A stretch of DNA of 27,870 nt from PKWO01 sp036384915 (GCA_036384915.1 DASVLJ010000055.1:1-27870), one strand, 5' to 3'. Counted from the stretch's first letter, positions 1 to 9,700 are shown. Made by a program: numbers and translations. The notes: a model not told the origin generated them from the letters alone.

Positions 1-187
1 AGCGCGCAAAATGGCCGCAAATTTCGCGTCGGCACCCGCGTAGGCCGGCGGTTCAAATTGGATCCGCCTGCCGCAAGCTGCGAACCCAGGCAGGATGTGG
101 CTTGCGGTCAAATTTCGGGCCGGTCCGGTGAAATATTCGGGCTAGCCCTGCTCATTTTGAAACGGGTTCTTAAGCAGAAAATATGGT

Positions 188-231
188 CGTAGTGTTCTCA
201 CGGGAGAGCTTCCCTCCCGTGAGGCACTACG
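188..231. other. Long imperfect hairpin in non-coding DNA
   Basis: A 7-bp arm (188-194) and a 10-bp arm (197-206) pair with 225-231 and 214-223. The loop is 7 nt (207-213) and one internal mismatch (tt against g) separates the two helices. No T-run follows on the plus strand; on the minus strand the stem is followed a few bases later by TTTT. The whole of 1-577 has no convincing protein gene on either strand. The hairpin could be part of a structured RNA, an attenuator or a weak terminator for a gene lying left of the window; its role is unknown. Confidence 0.5.
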
Positions 232-312
232 GTTACTGTTGAATCAAACTACTTGCCGTGCTTCTTAGGTGCATTCCTCCCCTCAGCGAGAACGCGTGCA
301 GTCATGCTCTTA

Positions 313-348
313 GTTCGAAAAGTTATTTGCGGATAACTTCATTCGAAC
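313..348. other. Second strong hairpin in the same non-coding region
   Basis: GTTCGAA (313-319) plus AAGTTAT (320-326) pair with ATAACTT (333-339) and TTCGAAC (342-348), leaving a 6-nt loop and a 2-nt bulge at 340-341. That is a 14-bp stem in a region without an ORF, 80 bp from the hairpin at 188-231. No T-run follows, so it is not a standard terminator. It may belong to a small RNA or be a protein-binding palindrome. I cannot match it to a known RNA family by eye. Confidence 0.5.
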
Positions 349-503
349 GAGCAACACATTTTTGATCGAGTCCACCTGCAAGGTAAGAGGGATAATGACG
401 CTGCAAAGCAGTTTAGTCATTGCATTGATGTATTAGGACTGAGTGCCACTCTCGCCGGAAATGTCTTCACGTTGCGCAACAATGTCCTTGCGCAGGAAAG
501 CGT

Positions 504-530
504 AAAAAAAAGGGCGCCATCGCGGCGCCC
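504..530 (-). terminator. Intrinsic terminator, minus strand
   Basis: GGGCGCC (512-518) and GGCGCCC (524-530) form a perfect 7-bp stem with a 5-nt loop. On the minus strand the stem is followed directly by eight T residues (511-504). It is oriented to end transcripts coming from the GMC oxidoreductase gene, whose stop codon is at 845-847, with the palindromic element at 578-846 lying between gene and terminator. Confidence 0.8.
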
Positions 531-577
531 TAAACGGGAGAGTCTTTGCATGTCGGAGAGCGCCCTCCCGGGGGGTA

Positions 578-846
578 AGAGCCTGTTTATGATCTGTTTG
601 GCATGCACGCAGCCCTGCAAAAGGGTCGAATGCTAGGCGCGGCGACGCGTCGTAGCGGGGCTACGGCAAGGAGCCGCAACAACGCAGGCGACCCTTTTGC
701 AGGGCTGCCCGAAGGGTTCGAGCGAAAAGGGCGCATTGCGGCGTTGCGGCGCTTGCTCAGGGGACCACCCTGAGCGGCGCGCCGCGCCTTGCACTGCATC
801 CCTTTTCGCTCGAACGTGCATACCAAACAGATCATAAACAGGCTCT
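578..846. mobile_element. MITE-like nested palindromic element with 32-bp terminal inverted repeats
   Basis: The ends 578-609 and 815-846 are inverted repeats matching at 31 of 32 positions. Inside are two further perfect inverted repeats: 609-628 with 689-708 (20 bp) and 716-731 with 800-815 (16 bp). Each encloses a smaller hairpin: 651-665 (CGTAGC-GGG-GCTACG) and 755-775 (GCTCAGGG with CCCTGAGC). The element therefore folds into a large cross-like structure. It encodes no plausible protein. Its right end overlaps the TAG stop of the GMC oxidoreductase gene (845-847), and it separates that gene from the terminator at 504-530. Size, terminal repeats and lack of coding capacity fit a non-autonomous transposon or a large intergenic palindromic repeat. 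No clear target-site duplication is visible, so mobility is inference. Confidence 0.65.
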
Positions 847-2509
847 AAGCCACCTCCACAACACCGCCGCCGGCAGTCACATGCGCTTCCGGCTGCTTCA
901 GCAAGTCGGCTACGCGGTCGGCCAGCCGCACGGCCAGCGCGGTCAGTGTGATGGTCGGAAAATTTGCGCCGGCCGTGGGGAAGACCGAACTGCCGGCGAT
1001 ATGCAGATTGCTCATGCCATGCACCTTGCAATGCCGGTCCACCACGCCGTGGGCCGGCAGATCGTGCATTCTCGTGGTGCCCATGTGGTGCCAGGTTCCC
1101 TCCTTCTCCAGGCTGGAAGGCCATGCGCCCCCCTCGATGGGCGCATCGAGTTCCACCGCGGCCACGCCGCCGGCGCGCAGTTCGTCCGCGACGATGGCAA
1201 GCGTCTTGTCGAACGTGCGCTTGACGTTGGACGTCAGGTTCCAGTGCACTTCCACGCGCGGCATGCCGAGACGGTCTTTCTCCGTGGCCGACAGCGTGAC
1301 GCGGCTTTTCGGATCGGGTTCCGGCTCCACGATGATCTGGAACTTCACGCCCTTGATGAGAAACGCCGGGTGGAACAACCGCGTGAAGCCGTAGAAAAAC
1401 GTATCGACCGGATGCGCCGCCATGGTCGCCACGTCGTCGCGCAGGCTCCAGCCCGCCTGTTCCTTCTTCAATGCCGCCTGCTTGCAGCGGAACAGGGCCA
1501 TGGCGCCTTCGCTGCCCTCGCCGGGGAATATCGAAGAGAACCAGACGCGCGAGTTGAGCAGGCGCTCGCTCCTGAGCACGTCTTCGGTGAGCGCGAACTG
1601 CGAGGCGATATGCGTTCCATGCGCCGACACGGCGCGGTTCATATAGTGGTACTTGATGTCGTACAGCTTGTTGCGCGTCCACTGCCTGGTGAAATGCACC
1701 ATGCCCGATTGCAGCCGCGGATGATCCATGAAGAACCGCCCCACCAGGTCGCGCCCGTTGCCCAATCCCGCCGCCTGGACGCGATTGGAGGCGAGCAGGA
1801 TGCGCGCGTTTTCGATGCCGCCGGTGGCGAGAACGAAGTGCTTCGCCGCCACGGTCATCTTTTTTCCGCTCAGGGTTTCCACCCGCACCCGCCGCACCGT
1901 TTTCGCCTCGCCGTCGGTTTCGATCTCGACGACGTTGGCATACAGGTAGGCGCGCACCGTCTTCGAATGCAGCAGTTGCGCGCGATACACCTTGCCGAAG
2001 CGCGTCGGGGGGCTGAATTGCGATACGGTGTCCCGCACGCGCCCGCTGGTCAGGGGGACCCGGCGCACGTCGGCGCGGCCGATCGCCGCTTCCCACCAGG
2101 CCGGCTCGAAATTGTGCGGGCCGAGCTGCAGCAGGCTGTGCGCGCGCGCGTAATAGGGCAAAAGCTCGTCCAGGCCGAAGGGCCAGCCGCTGTGCGCGAT
2201 CCAGTCGCGCCGCTCGAAATCCCAGGGATCGAGCGGGCGGCACCATCCACCCCAGCAATTGCTGCTGCCGCCGAGGAATCGTCCGCGGCAGCCGTCGGCG
2301 AACTGATAGGGCAAGCCCGTGTCCCTGCCGCGGCAGAGATCGCGCGTCTCGTCGTCGGCGTCGAAGCCGCCGCTTTCGAGCAGGCAGCAATCGATGCCCT
2401 TCTTGTCCATTTCCAGCGCCAGTGAGATGCCGGCGGCGCCGCCGCCGATAATGCATACCGACGTTTCCACACCGCTGCCCTGCTCCACGCTTCTGGTATC
2501 GATGAACAT
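845..2509 (-). CDS. GMC-family FAD-dependent oxidoreductase
   Basis: Predicted 554-residue flavoprotein. The N-terminus has an ADP-binding beta-alpha-beta fold with G22-x-G24-x-x-G27, then a GGSSNCWGGW segment typical of GMC enzymes near residues 79-88. The C-terminal part has HHMGTTRM (about 474-481) and the closing SSVFPTAGANFPT segment (about 506-518), both conserved in the family where the active-site residues lie. GMC enzymes oxidise alcohols or sugars using FAD; the substrate cannot be read from the sequence. The start codon lies one base after the stop of the upstream acyltransferase gene (TAG-A-ATG), so the two are translationally coupled. The TAG stop lies inside the terminal repeat of the palindromic element at 578-846. 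A role in polysaccharide or lipid tailoring is inferred only from neighbours. Confidence 0.85.
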   Translation of the reverse strand: MFIDTRSVEQGSGVETSVCIIGGGAAGISLALEMDKKGIDCCLLESGGFDADDETRDLCRGRDTGLPYQFADGCRGRFLGGSSNCWGGWCRPLDPWDFERRDWIAHSGWPFGLDELLPYYARAHSLLQLGPHNFEPAWWEAAIGRADVRRVPLTSGRVRDTVSQFSPPTRFGKVYRAQLLHSKTVRAYLYANVVEIETDGEAKTVRRVRVETLSGKKMTVAAKHFVLATGGIENARILLASNRVQAAGLGNGRDLVGRFFMDHPRLQSGMVHFTRQWTRNKLYDIKYHYMNRAVSAHGTHIASQFALTEDVLRSERLLNSRVWFSSIFPGEGSEGAMALFRCKQAALKKEQAGWSLRDDVATMAAHPVDTFFYGFTRLFHPAFLIKGVKFQIIVEPEPDPKSRVTLSATEKDRLGMPRVEVHWNLTSNVKRTFDKTLAIVADELRAGGVAAVELDAPIEGGAWPSSLEKEGTWHHMGTTRMHDLPAHGVVDRHCKVHGMSNLHIAGSSVFPTAGANFPTITLTALAVRLADRVADLLKQPEAHVTAGGGVVEVA

Positions 2510-2510
2510 T

Positions 2511-3692
2511 CTAGCGTCCCAAGTCGTAACGAAAATGGCGCCACCACGTCAGCGCCTGCTCGCAGCGCTGCGCCATCGCGGAACCGCCATGGAGCCAATC
2601 CTTGGCCCGCTTGGCGTAACCCTGCGCGGCGATCCGCATGAACAAGCCCGCATTGCGCAACGCGTGCAGGCGCGAGCGGTACATGACTATCCGTTCCAGG
2701 CAGCGCTCCCGGGCCTGGAACTGGTATTTGTAGTCGTACCGTCCCCACAGAAAATGGAATTCATTGCCGCCGCGCTTGATGCACTCCTGTATCGTCAGCA
2801 GGCAGCACAGCATCCCCAGGCCGAAGGCGTTATATGCCGGGTCGTGCGCCAGCAGGCGCATGAAATAATTGTTGCCCGCCCTGAAGGACAGGGAACCCGC
2901 GGCGACGCGCCCGTCGATGGTCATGAAGCAGCCCAGGCCGCAATGTCCGGCAAGCCGCACCAGCCGGTCCGTCTCCAATGCATCGAGGCCGGAAACTTTT
3001 TTCTTGCCCGCCATGCGGGCCCGGTTGAACCCCGCGGTGTCTGCGATCCACGCCGGATCGATGGCGCTGCCCTCGCAGACCACAAGCCGGTAGGACTCGA
3101 CCTGCTCTTCCAGCTTTTGCATATGGCGGCGCAAGCTGCGGCGCGAACTCTTGCCGATTCCCGCAACATATTCGGCTTCCGTTCCCGGCAGCATGGCGAC
3201 GAAGTCTTCCAGGTAGGGAAAGCGCTGATGCACGAAGGGCACCGGTGCGCCGGCAATGCGCACCGCGCGAAACGACACCGCATCCGAAGACGGGTAATTC
3301 TCAAAGATGAATGCCGTGAAACGGGCGAGGTCCGAACCATCGAGCTCGATCACTTCGTTCAAGACCTCGACCAGGCGGCCGTTGCGGCGAAACAGCAGCA
3401 GCGTGACAATGTCGCCGCCCTGCCTTACGACATAGGTGCTGGCGTCCTCAAGCTTGCCGCCGACTTGAAGTTCCGGCAGGCTCGAATAGAGGCTGCCATA
3501 GAGGCGTTCCAATTCCGGCTTGACGAAAGACGGCACCTCGTTTTCGAAACACTGCGTGGCGAGCATGCCGAGATCGGCGGGCGTGCACGGCACGTCTCCC
3601 GTTACCGTCTCGTCGAGAGACCGTCCCGGCGCCTCCGCGCCCTGCAGCGGCTGCGCGTAACCTGGTGCCATCTTGCTGTACGTTGCCGACAT
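2511..3692 (-). CDS. GNAT acyltransferase of the BioF2/CelD-like type
   Basis: 393 residues from the chosen ATG at 3692. Residues about 175-330 have the Acetyltransf_6 (BioF2-like) pattern: a basic SSRRSLRRH helix, then a beta-rich section (GCFMTIDGRVAAGSLSF), and a terminal FHFLWGRYDYKYQF segment. This family includes CelD/BcsL-like proteins found in cellulose and exopolysaccharide loci and resembles FemAB transferases. The open frame continues upstream to 4280, but that part reads through a tRNA gene on the same strand (3773-3848), so the long form is rejected. An ATG seven codons earlier (3713) is an alternative start; a GGGG stretch 9-12 bases ahead of 3692 is the better ribosome site. 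It forms a two-gene operon with the GMC oxidoreductase (1-bp gap). Confidence 0.8.
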   Translation of the reverse strand: MSATYSKMAPGYAQPLQGAEAPGRSLDETVTGDVPCTPADLGMLATQCFENEVPSFVKPELERLYGSLYSSLPELQVGGKLEDASTYVVRQGGDIVTLLLFRRNGRLVEVLNEVIELDGSDLARFTAFIFENYPSSDAVSFRAVRIAGAPVPFVHQRFPYLEDFVAMLPGTEAEYVAGIGKSSRRSLRRHMQKLEEQVESYRLVVCEGSAIDPAWIADTAGFNRARMAGKKKVSGLDALETDRLVRLAGHCGLGCFMTIDGRVAAGSLSFRAGNNYFMRLLAHDPAYNAFGLGMLCCLLTIQECIKRGGNEFHFLWGRYDYKYQFQARERCLERIVMYRSRLHALRNAGLFMRIAAQGYAKRAKDWLHGGSAMAQRCEQALTWWRHFRYDLGR

Positions 3693-3772
3693 GATGTAGA
3701 CCCCGATTTCCATCGCCTGCGTGAACGAATGCCAAACGAATGCGCAAATCCGAAAAATCTCGAACGCAAAAC

Positions 3773-3848
3773 TGGCGCCAACTGAAGGACTCGAACCCCC
3801 ATCCTCTTGATTACATTTCAAGTGCTCTACCCGTTGAGCTAAGCTGGC
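3773..3848 (-). tRNA. tRNA-Thr (anticodon TGT), atypical anticodon loop
   Basis: A 76-nt cloverleaf with encoded CCA (3773-3775). The acceptor stem is GCCAGCT/AGTTGGC with one G-T pair. The D arm is GCTC/GAGC with an 8-nt loop, the anticodon stem CTTGA/TCAAG, the variable loop 5 nt, and the T loop TTCGAGT with stem GGGGG/CCTTC (two G-T pairs). The 7-nt anticodon loop is AATGTAA, giving anticodon TGT (Thr, ACA codons). Position 33, almost always T in tRNAs, is A here, and 32 is also A; the usual loop would be TTTGTAA. The discriminator base is G. All stems are kept, so it is either a functional variant or an early-stage degenerate extra copy. The anticodon gives the Thr assignment; charging is uncertain. 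Confidence 0.75.
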
Positions 3849-4053
3849 CCGAACAACCTGATCGATGAAGCGTGCAGCTCGGCACACAACGCGCTCGGAA
3901 CAGTGCTCATTACACCCTGCCTGGAATATCCCGGCCTTGACTTTTGTCATCTCCTCAACGGATTTCCCGCTACGTGTATGGATTCGCGCCACGTATCGTG
4001 CCACTCTGCGAACTAACGCATCCCAGAGCAGCGCAAAAAAAGAAAGGCTAAAC

Positions 4054-4701
4054 ATGAGCATCAACAAAGAGTCCCTGCGATCGGCTTTCGAGAATTTTCG
4101 CGAAGGCGATGCCCAGGGCACCGTTCTCGAAGTCGGCGCAAGCGAACTCGGCCATGGCCACCACATAGCGATCCAATTTGCCTGGACCGGCAAATCGCAC
4201 CAGATGCAGGCGAGCGGCGGAGGAACAGGGCCGCGCCAGGCCGCCTCTTCCGCCTCCGCAAACCTTAAGAAGACGCTCAATGCGCAACGCCAGGATTTGC
4301 GCCGCGGCCTGCCGTTCGACGATCTGGAATTCGACTGGATCTACTGCGACGGGGTGATGGACCAGCTGGGTTCGGCCGAAGCGCAAGGCCTGTTGATACG
4401 GGAATTGTTTCGCGTCTGCCGGAAAGGCTGCTTCATCGCCACGGCCAACCGCTGGCATCCTCTCGAATTCCACACGCATCGCCTCTTGTGGCATTGGCTG
4501 CCGCGTACATGGTGGCAACCGCTGCTGCGGCACTTCGGCATGAGCGTCAAGGATGGGGAACCTGCCCTGCGCCTGCTCTCCTCAAGAGAGCTTGAAACCA
4601 TGGCGCAAGCCCTGCCCGGCGCGCCGCCATTTTCCATCGGCCACTTGCGCGCCTGCCTGGTCAAGGCGCAGTTCTTCCTGCAGATCCGCAAGGACGGATG
4701 A
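4054..4701 (+). CDS. Class I SAM-dependent methyltransferase-like protein
   Basis: 215 residues from ATG 4054, chosen because AGAAAGG lies 6 bases upstream; the frame is open back to 3865 but that part has no family features. VLEVGASELGHG (about 24-35) resembles methyltransferase motif I. The second half (WIYCDGVMDQL, then a RELFRVCRKGCFIATANRWHP segment) matches the strand-helix pattern after motifs II-III of class I enzymes. The stretch between, rich in Gly/Ser/Ala/Gln (about 49-75), replaces the usual core strands and lacks a clear acidic residue for SAM ribose binding, so this is a divergent or reduced member. It converges on the acyltransferase gene, whose stop is 20 bp away, with no clear terminator. 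The substrate is unknown; neighbours suggest surface glycan work. Confidence 0.6.
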   Translation: MSINKESLRSAFENFREGDAQGTVLEVGASELGHGHHIAIQFAWTGKSHQMQASGGGTGPRQAASSASANLKKTLNAQRQDLRRGLPFDDLEFDWIYCDGVMDQLGSAEAQGLLIRELFRVCRKGCFIATANRWHPLEFHTHRLLWHWLPRTWWQPLLRHFGMSVKDGEPALRLLSSRELETMAQALPGAPPFSIGHLRACLVKAQFFLQIRKDG

Positions 4702-4721
4702 CAGCGCTCAGTTGCGCCCTT

Positions 4722-6689
4722 TCAGTTGCGTCCCCTCTCGCCATCCTTCATCGCGGTGGTGCGCGCGGGCACGGCAAACGGATTGCCCTTGGCCGCCATG
4801 TAGCGCTGCGCCAGCAAGACCGCGGCCTTCGCGTTGATGTGGTTGGCATCCTTGTACAGCGCGATGTTGCCGATGCTGGTCAGGCACTCCGCCGTATTGC
4901 ACATGACCGCTCTCGGGTCCACGACCACAGTCTGCGGATAGCGGCGTTGAATGCGGTCTATCACCGCATTCATCGAATCCTGGCTGTCGCTGACGAAACG
5001 GTAGGGAATATTGCAGTCGCGGCCAGGATCGGTCCAGCCGCGCTGCCGGAACAGCACGCATTGGGACAGATCGGTGCTGTAAAACGGATTGTCCTTGAAG
5101 AGCACCGGCGTCGCCCCGGCCGCAACGATGCTGCGGACGACGGTATCGAGCCTGCTGTCGAACAATGCCTCCCTGCCCTTGTAATCCCAAAAGCTGGCGA
5201 CGGCAACGAAACGGAAATTGCCGGCCAGCTTGAGCAGGTCGGCGTTCCTGCGCTGGCATGCCGACGGCCCGCTTCCCCCGTTCCCGCCTTCGGCCAGATC
5301 GATGGCCGAACAACTCCCTTCGACGTAATACACCATCTCCAGCCCGCCTTCGCGCGCCATGGTTTCGACGAAAGGCTTGAAGTGATTGGCATGCGAGTCG
5401 CCGTAGAGCAGGATGTCGGCCTCCTTTTTCCCGACAACGCCGAATGCACAATTTTTCTGCAGATAGTCCAGCGTCACCCCCTGGTACTCGCCCGATTTGA
5501 TGGCACAGGCATTTTTCAGATCGCGTTCGAAAGAATAGCTCGATATGAGCTGCCGCGATTCCGGTGAAAAGCGCGCCGGCGCCCCTTCGGTTCCATAGGA
5601 ATAAAGCCCGACCATGAGAAACAACGCGGCAGGCGCGGCATAGTAGCGCAAGCCGGCGGCACGAAACGACAGGCTGCGGTTCATGCGGATCGGCATCTCG
5701 ACGTAACGCCAGGTCAGATAAGCCAGCCCCACCGACAGCAGCACGGCGGCCAGCGCAACCGGCGCGGTAAGCTCGATTTGCCGATAGCGCAGGAACGAGA
5801 AAATCGGCCAATGCCAGAGATAGAGCGAATACGAGATCAGCCCGATCGCCACCAGCCGCTTGTGCGACAGCAGCGCGGATACGGCATTGCTGCCCGTGCC
5901 GGCATAGAGCAGCAAGGCCGTTCCGACGCTGGGATACAAGGAATTCAGGCCGGGAAAGTGCATCTCGCGGCGCAGCAGAAACAACGAGCCGAGCACCAAT
6001 ACTGCGCCGAGAACCGCGAGCAGCGCCGCATGGCGGCCGCCGGCCGGCTTCCTTTCCGAAGCGAAGAAAGCCAGGGCGCCGATCAGCAATTCATGCGCGC
6101 GGTAAGGCAGCAGGAAATACGTGCCCACCCTGCCGGTCTTCCACTCCGACAGCGCGACGAAAACCACGGCGGCGGCAATCAGCACCGGAACCTTGGCCCT
6201 GCCCAGGCGGCGCTGCAGCAGGAGCAGCAAGGCCGGGAAGACGAAGTAGAACTGCTCCTCCACCGAGAGCGACCACGTGTGAAGCAGCGGAAACTCCTCC
6301 GTGCGTTGGCCGAAATAACCCCAGCTCAGCATGGAAAAGAACACGTTCGAACAAAAGGCCCAGGACGCGGCAAGCGAGGTAGTATAGAAGATATAGTCGT
6401 TCGGTATGAGCAGATAGCTCGATACGGCCAGCGTAAAGAGGGAAACGACCGCATAGGCCGGCAGCAGGCGCTTGATGCGCCGCTTGTAGAAATCCAGAAA
6501 GCCGAACCGGCCCGCATCGAGCTGTTTTTGGATCAAGCCGGTGATGAGATAGCCCGAGATGACGAAAAACACGTCGACCCCGGCAAAGCCGCCGGAAACA
6601 ACGCGTGAGCTGACGTGGAAGGCCACGACCGCGAGCACGGCAACCGCACGCAAGCCGTCGATGTCGGGACGATAGGAGTGAGCCGCCAT
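4722..6689 (-). CDS. OafA/YrhL-type membrane O-acyltransferase with C-terminal SGNH domain
   Basis: 655 residues. The start ATG at 6689 has GAAGGA 6 bases upstream; an open extension to 6893 is not used. The N-terminal part is acyltransferase-3: YRPDIDGLRAVAV near residue 6, the conserved His25, and GGFAGVDVFFVISGYLI, followed by about ten membrane segments up to about residue 375. The C-terminal extracytoplasmic part is an SGNH hydrolase fold with GDSH at 430-433 (nucleophile Ser432) and D614-x-x-H617 completing the catalytic dyad. Proteins of this layout (OafA, OatA, PatB-like pairs) acetylate O-antigen, exopolysaccharide or peptidoglycan outside the membrane. It lies 88 bp downstream of the hybrid kinase gene on the same strand and may be co-transcribed. 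The specific glycan acceptor is unknown. Confidence 0.9.
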   Translation of the reverse strand: MAAHSYRPDIDGLRAVAVLAVVAFHVSSRVVSGGFAGVDVFFVISGYLITGLIQKQLDAGRFGFLDFYKRRIKRLLPAYAVVSLFTLAVSSYLLIPNDYIFYTTSLAASWAFCSNVFFSMLSWGYFGQRTEEFPLLHTWSLSVEEQFYFVFPALLLLLQRRLGRAKVPVLIAAAVVFVALSEWKTGRVGTYFLLPYRAHELLIGALAFFASERKPAGGRHAALLAVLGAVLVLGSLFLLRREMHFPGLNSLYPSVGTALLLYAGTGSNAVSALLSHKRLVAIGLISYSLYLWHWPIFSFLRYRQIELTAPVALAAVLLSVGLAYLTWRYVEMPIRMNRSLSFRAAGLRYYAAPAALFLMVGLYSYGTEGAPARFSPESRQLISSYSFERDLKNACAIKSGEYQGVTLDYLQKNCAFGVVGKKEADILLYGDSHANHFKPFVETMAREGGLEMVYYVEGSCSAIDLAEGGNGGSGPSACQRRNADLLKLAGNFRFVAVASFWDYKGREALFDSRLDTVVRSIVAAGATPVLFKDNPFYSTDLSQCVLFRQRGWTDPGRDCNIPYRFVSDSQDSMNAVIDRIQRRYPQTVVVDPRAVMCNTAECLTSIGNIALYKDANHINAKAAVLLAQRYMAAKGNPFAVPARTTAMKDGERGRN

Positions 6690-6777
6690 GGCGCGTCCTT
6701 CTGTAATGGGGAACGGTGCGGCCCAGCATAGCTTGCGCCCTTCGTGCCGTTTTTGACTTTTCGCAAGCGCAGGAATG

Positions 6778-9700
6778 TCAGACGGACGGCCTTTCGACCT
6801 GATCCTCGATCCGTTCCAGCAAGTCGTGCATCGCCTCGCGCAAGGGGGTGAATCCGGCGCCGGCCTCAGCCCCGGCACGCAAGGATTTCTCAAGGTCCGA
6901 GGCGATGCTTCTCAGGCGCGCCGCATGCAGCACCGCCGCCATGCCGCACAAGTCGTGCACGAGTTTCGCGGCACCGCCGGCGTCGCCTTCCCGATAGAGC
7001 CGGAATGCCAGCTCCGCGTCGCTTCCGTGGCCCTGGGCGAAGCCGCGCAGCAGTTCGTAATATTTGGCCTTTTGGCCCGCGAAATTACGCAGGCCGGCCG
7101 CCACGTCGAGTTCCGGCAACGCGGCCGGCTCCGCCTCGTCCGGCGGCGCCGGCGCGGCATCCGTTGAAAGGGCGGCCTGCCTGCCCCTGAGCATGCTGAA
7201 AAGAAGATCCACGTCGATCGGCTTGACGATGTGGCCGTTCATGCCCGCCTTGCGGCTCAGGTCCCGGTCGTGCGGCGACGCGTGCGCGGTCAGCGCATAG
7301 ATGGGCAGCTCGCTCAGCCCGAGTTCGTTGCGGATTGCCTCCGTTGCGGCGTAGCCGTCCATGACCGGCATCTGCACGTCCATGATCACCGCGTCGAATC
7401 CCTGGTCCGCGCGCAAGACTTCGACCGCGGCAAAGCCGTTGGCCGCGATGGTCACATCGGCCCCCGCGCGCGTCAGTATCTGCTCGATCACGTGCTGGTT
7501 CATATCGTTGTCTTCCGCAACCAGCAATCGCATGCCCTGCAGGCGACCCGCGTTTTTCAGCGGCGAAGGCGTAAATTGCAGCACCTCGCCGGCATGCACG
7601 TGGCTGATGGCCTCGTACAGGCCGGCCGCCGTCACCGGCTTGGCCAGCACCCCGTCCAGGTCGCCATACTCTTCGCCGGCCAGGGCGCGGTCCAATTCAA
7701 AAGCCGACGCCATCAGCAAGGTCAAGGGCAAGGTGATGTCGCGCGCCGTCTTGGCCTGTTTCAGGGTTTCCATGCCATCCATGCCGGGCATATGCCAATC
7801 GAGCAGCAGATAGTCGTAATACCGGCCCTCGCTGCGGCTTCGACGCAATTCTTCGAGTACCTGCGCCCCGCTCTCCAGGGTGGTCACGTGCCAGTGGAGC
7901 GACTGGCCGAGATTGCCCAGTACCTTGCGCACCAGGGGGTGGTCGTCCGCGGCCAGGATGTTCAAATCGCGCAACTCTTCGCTGGCATGCGGCACCATGC
8001 TCTTCTTGTCCAATCCCACCGTGACCGAAAAGACGAATTCGCTCCCCTTGCCCACCTCGCTGAACACATTGATTTCGCCGCCCATCAGCAAGACCAGCCG
8101 GTGGCAGATAGCCAGCCCCAGGCCGGTTCCGCCGAAGCGGCGGCTGGTCGACGTATCGGCCTGGACGAATGCCTCGAAAATGTGGGCGAGCTTCTCCTCG
8201 GGAATACCGATCCCGGTATCGCGAACGGAGAATTGCAGGGAGACCCTGCCATCGACATGCGAAAGCAGGCCGGCCGACACAACGATTTCCCCGCTCTCCG
8301 TGAACTTGATCGCGTTTCCGACCAGGTTCAACAACACCTGCTGCAGCCGCAACGCGTCGCCGATCAAGGCGTCGGGCAATTCGCTGTTGATATCGATCAC
8401 GACTTCGATCGCCTTGCCCAGCGTGCCGGCGGAGGCGATGGCCGCCACCGTTTTTAAAATGGCGTTGAGCGAGAACGGCGCCCGCTCCAGGACCAGCGCG
8501 TCGGCCTCGATCTTGGAAAAATCGAGCACGTCGTCGATCAGCACGCGCAAGGCCTGCGCCGAAGACGAGATATTCTTCACGTATTCGCGCTGCATCTGAT
8601 CCAGCGGCGAATCCATCAGCAAGCCGCTCAGCCCGACGACGGCATTGAGCGGGGTGCGGATTTCGTGGCTGATGGTGGCCAGGAACGCCCCCTTGCTGGC
8701 ATTTGCGGCTTCGGCCTCCCGCGTTCTTTCCTCGAGATCGCGGTTCAATTGCGCAATGCTCTGGGTGCGCTCGGCCACCTGCCGCTCCAGCTCCGCCTGC
8801 GAGCTTTCGCGCGCCGCCTCCAGCAATTCTTCGGCCTCCTTGCGCGCCGTGATGTCCTGGACGATGCCGCGCACCCCGGCCACCGCGCCCAAATCGGAAA
8901 ATTCCGGATCGCCCACGACATGGATCCAGATAGGCGAACCGTCGACACGCGCGCAGTGCAGGTCCGCCTCGGCAGCCTCGCCGCTCGCCGCCACCTGCTC
9001 GAAGATGCTGCGCAGCTGATGCCAGACGTTAGGCGGGAGCAGCTTCTGCATCGGGCCGGAAGCGGCCGTCCACTCGATATTGAAGATGTGCGAAACCTCC
9101 ACCGAGGCCTGGAAAGCGTCGGTCGCGGCATGCCAATACCAGCTTCCGAGACGTGCGGTATTTTGCGCCAGCTTCAGGGCGTTTCCGCTTTCGCGCAGCG
9201 TGGCGTTGCTTTCCTCCAGCGCCCGCGTGCGCTGGTCCAGCAGCCGCGAGACGGTATCGATCGCATCGGCGACTTCCGAAATTTCGCGCACGCGGATCGG
9301 CTGCGGCTCGACGGCGGCGCCGCCGATCAAAGACAGCGCCGAGGCCTTGATGGTATCGATGGCACGCCCCAGCCCGCCGGCGATGTACCAGGCCACGGCC
9401 AGCCCCAATGCCAAGGCCGCCGCAGTGGCAAAAATCAGGCCGATCAGCGTTTCCTGCAATCCCGAAGTCAGCTCCGCGATGGGAATGCCGATGGCGACCG
9501 TCCAGCCGCTCACGGGGGCGCGGCTGTAGGCGGAAAGCACCGGCACGCCGTCGAGCGCGATGGAATCGAAGCTGCCTTCTGCCGACTCCCCCATCTTGGA
9601 CAGAAAATCCTGGGAGGCACGCACGCCGATGTATTGTTCCGTGTGATGCGCGCGCGCCACGATCACGCCCGATTTGTCGAGAATGGAGCAGCGCCAGTCG

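Noticed and set aside
881..2425. Long plus-strand ORF opposite the GMC oxidoreductase gene
   Set aside because: It is the antisense shadow of a GC-rich gene; the minus-strand frame has full family motifs and this one has none.
633..2456. 607-residue minus-strand frame over the same gene
   Set aside because: Arg/Ala-rich out-of-frame shadow that runs through the palindromic element and has no domain features.
3937..3950. FNR-like site TTGAC-TTTT-GTCAT upstream of the 4054 gene
   Set aside because: One half-site is degenerate and there is no convincing -10 at the right distance.
3693..4280. N-terminal extension of the GNAT acyltransferase frame
   Set aside because: It reads through a tRNA gene on the same strand and has no family similarity; the start at 3692 is used.
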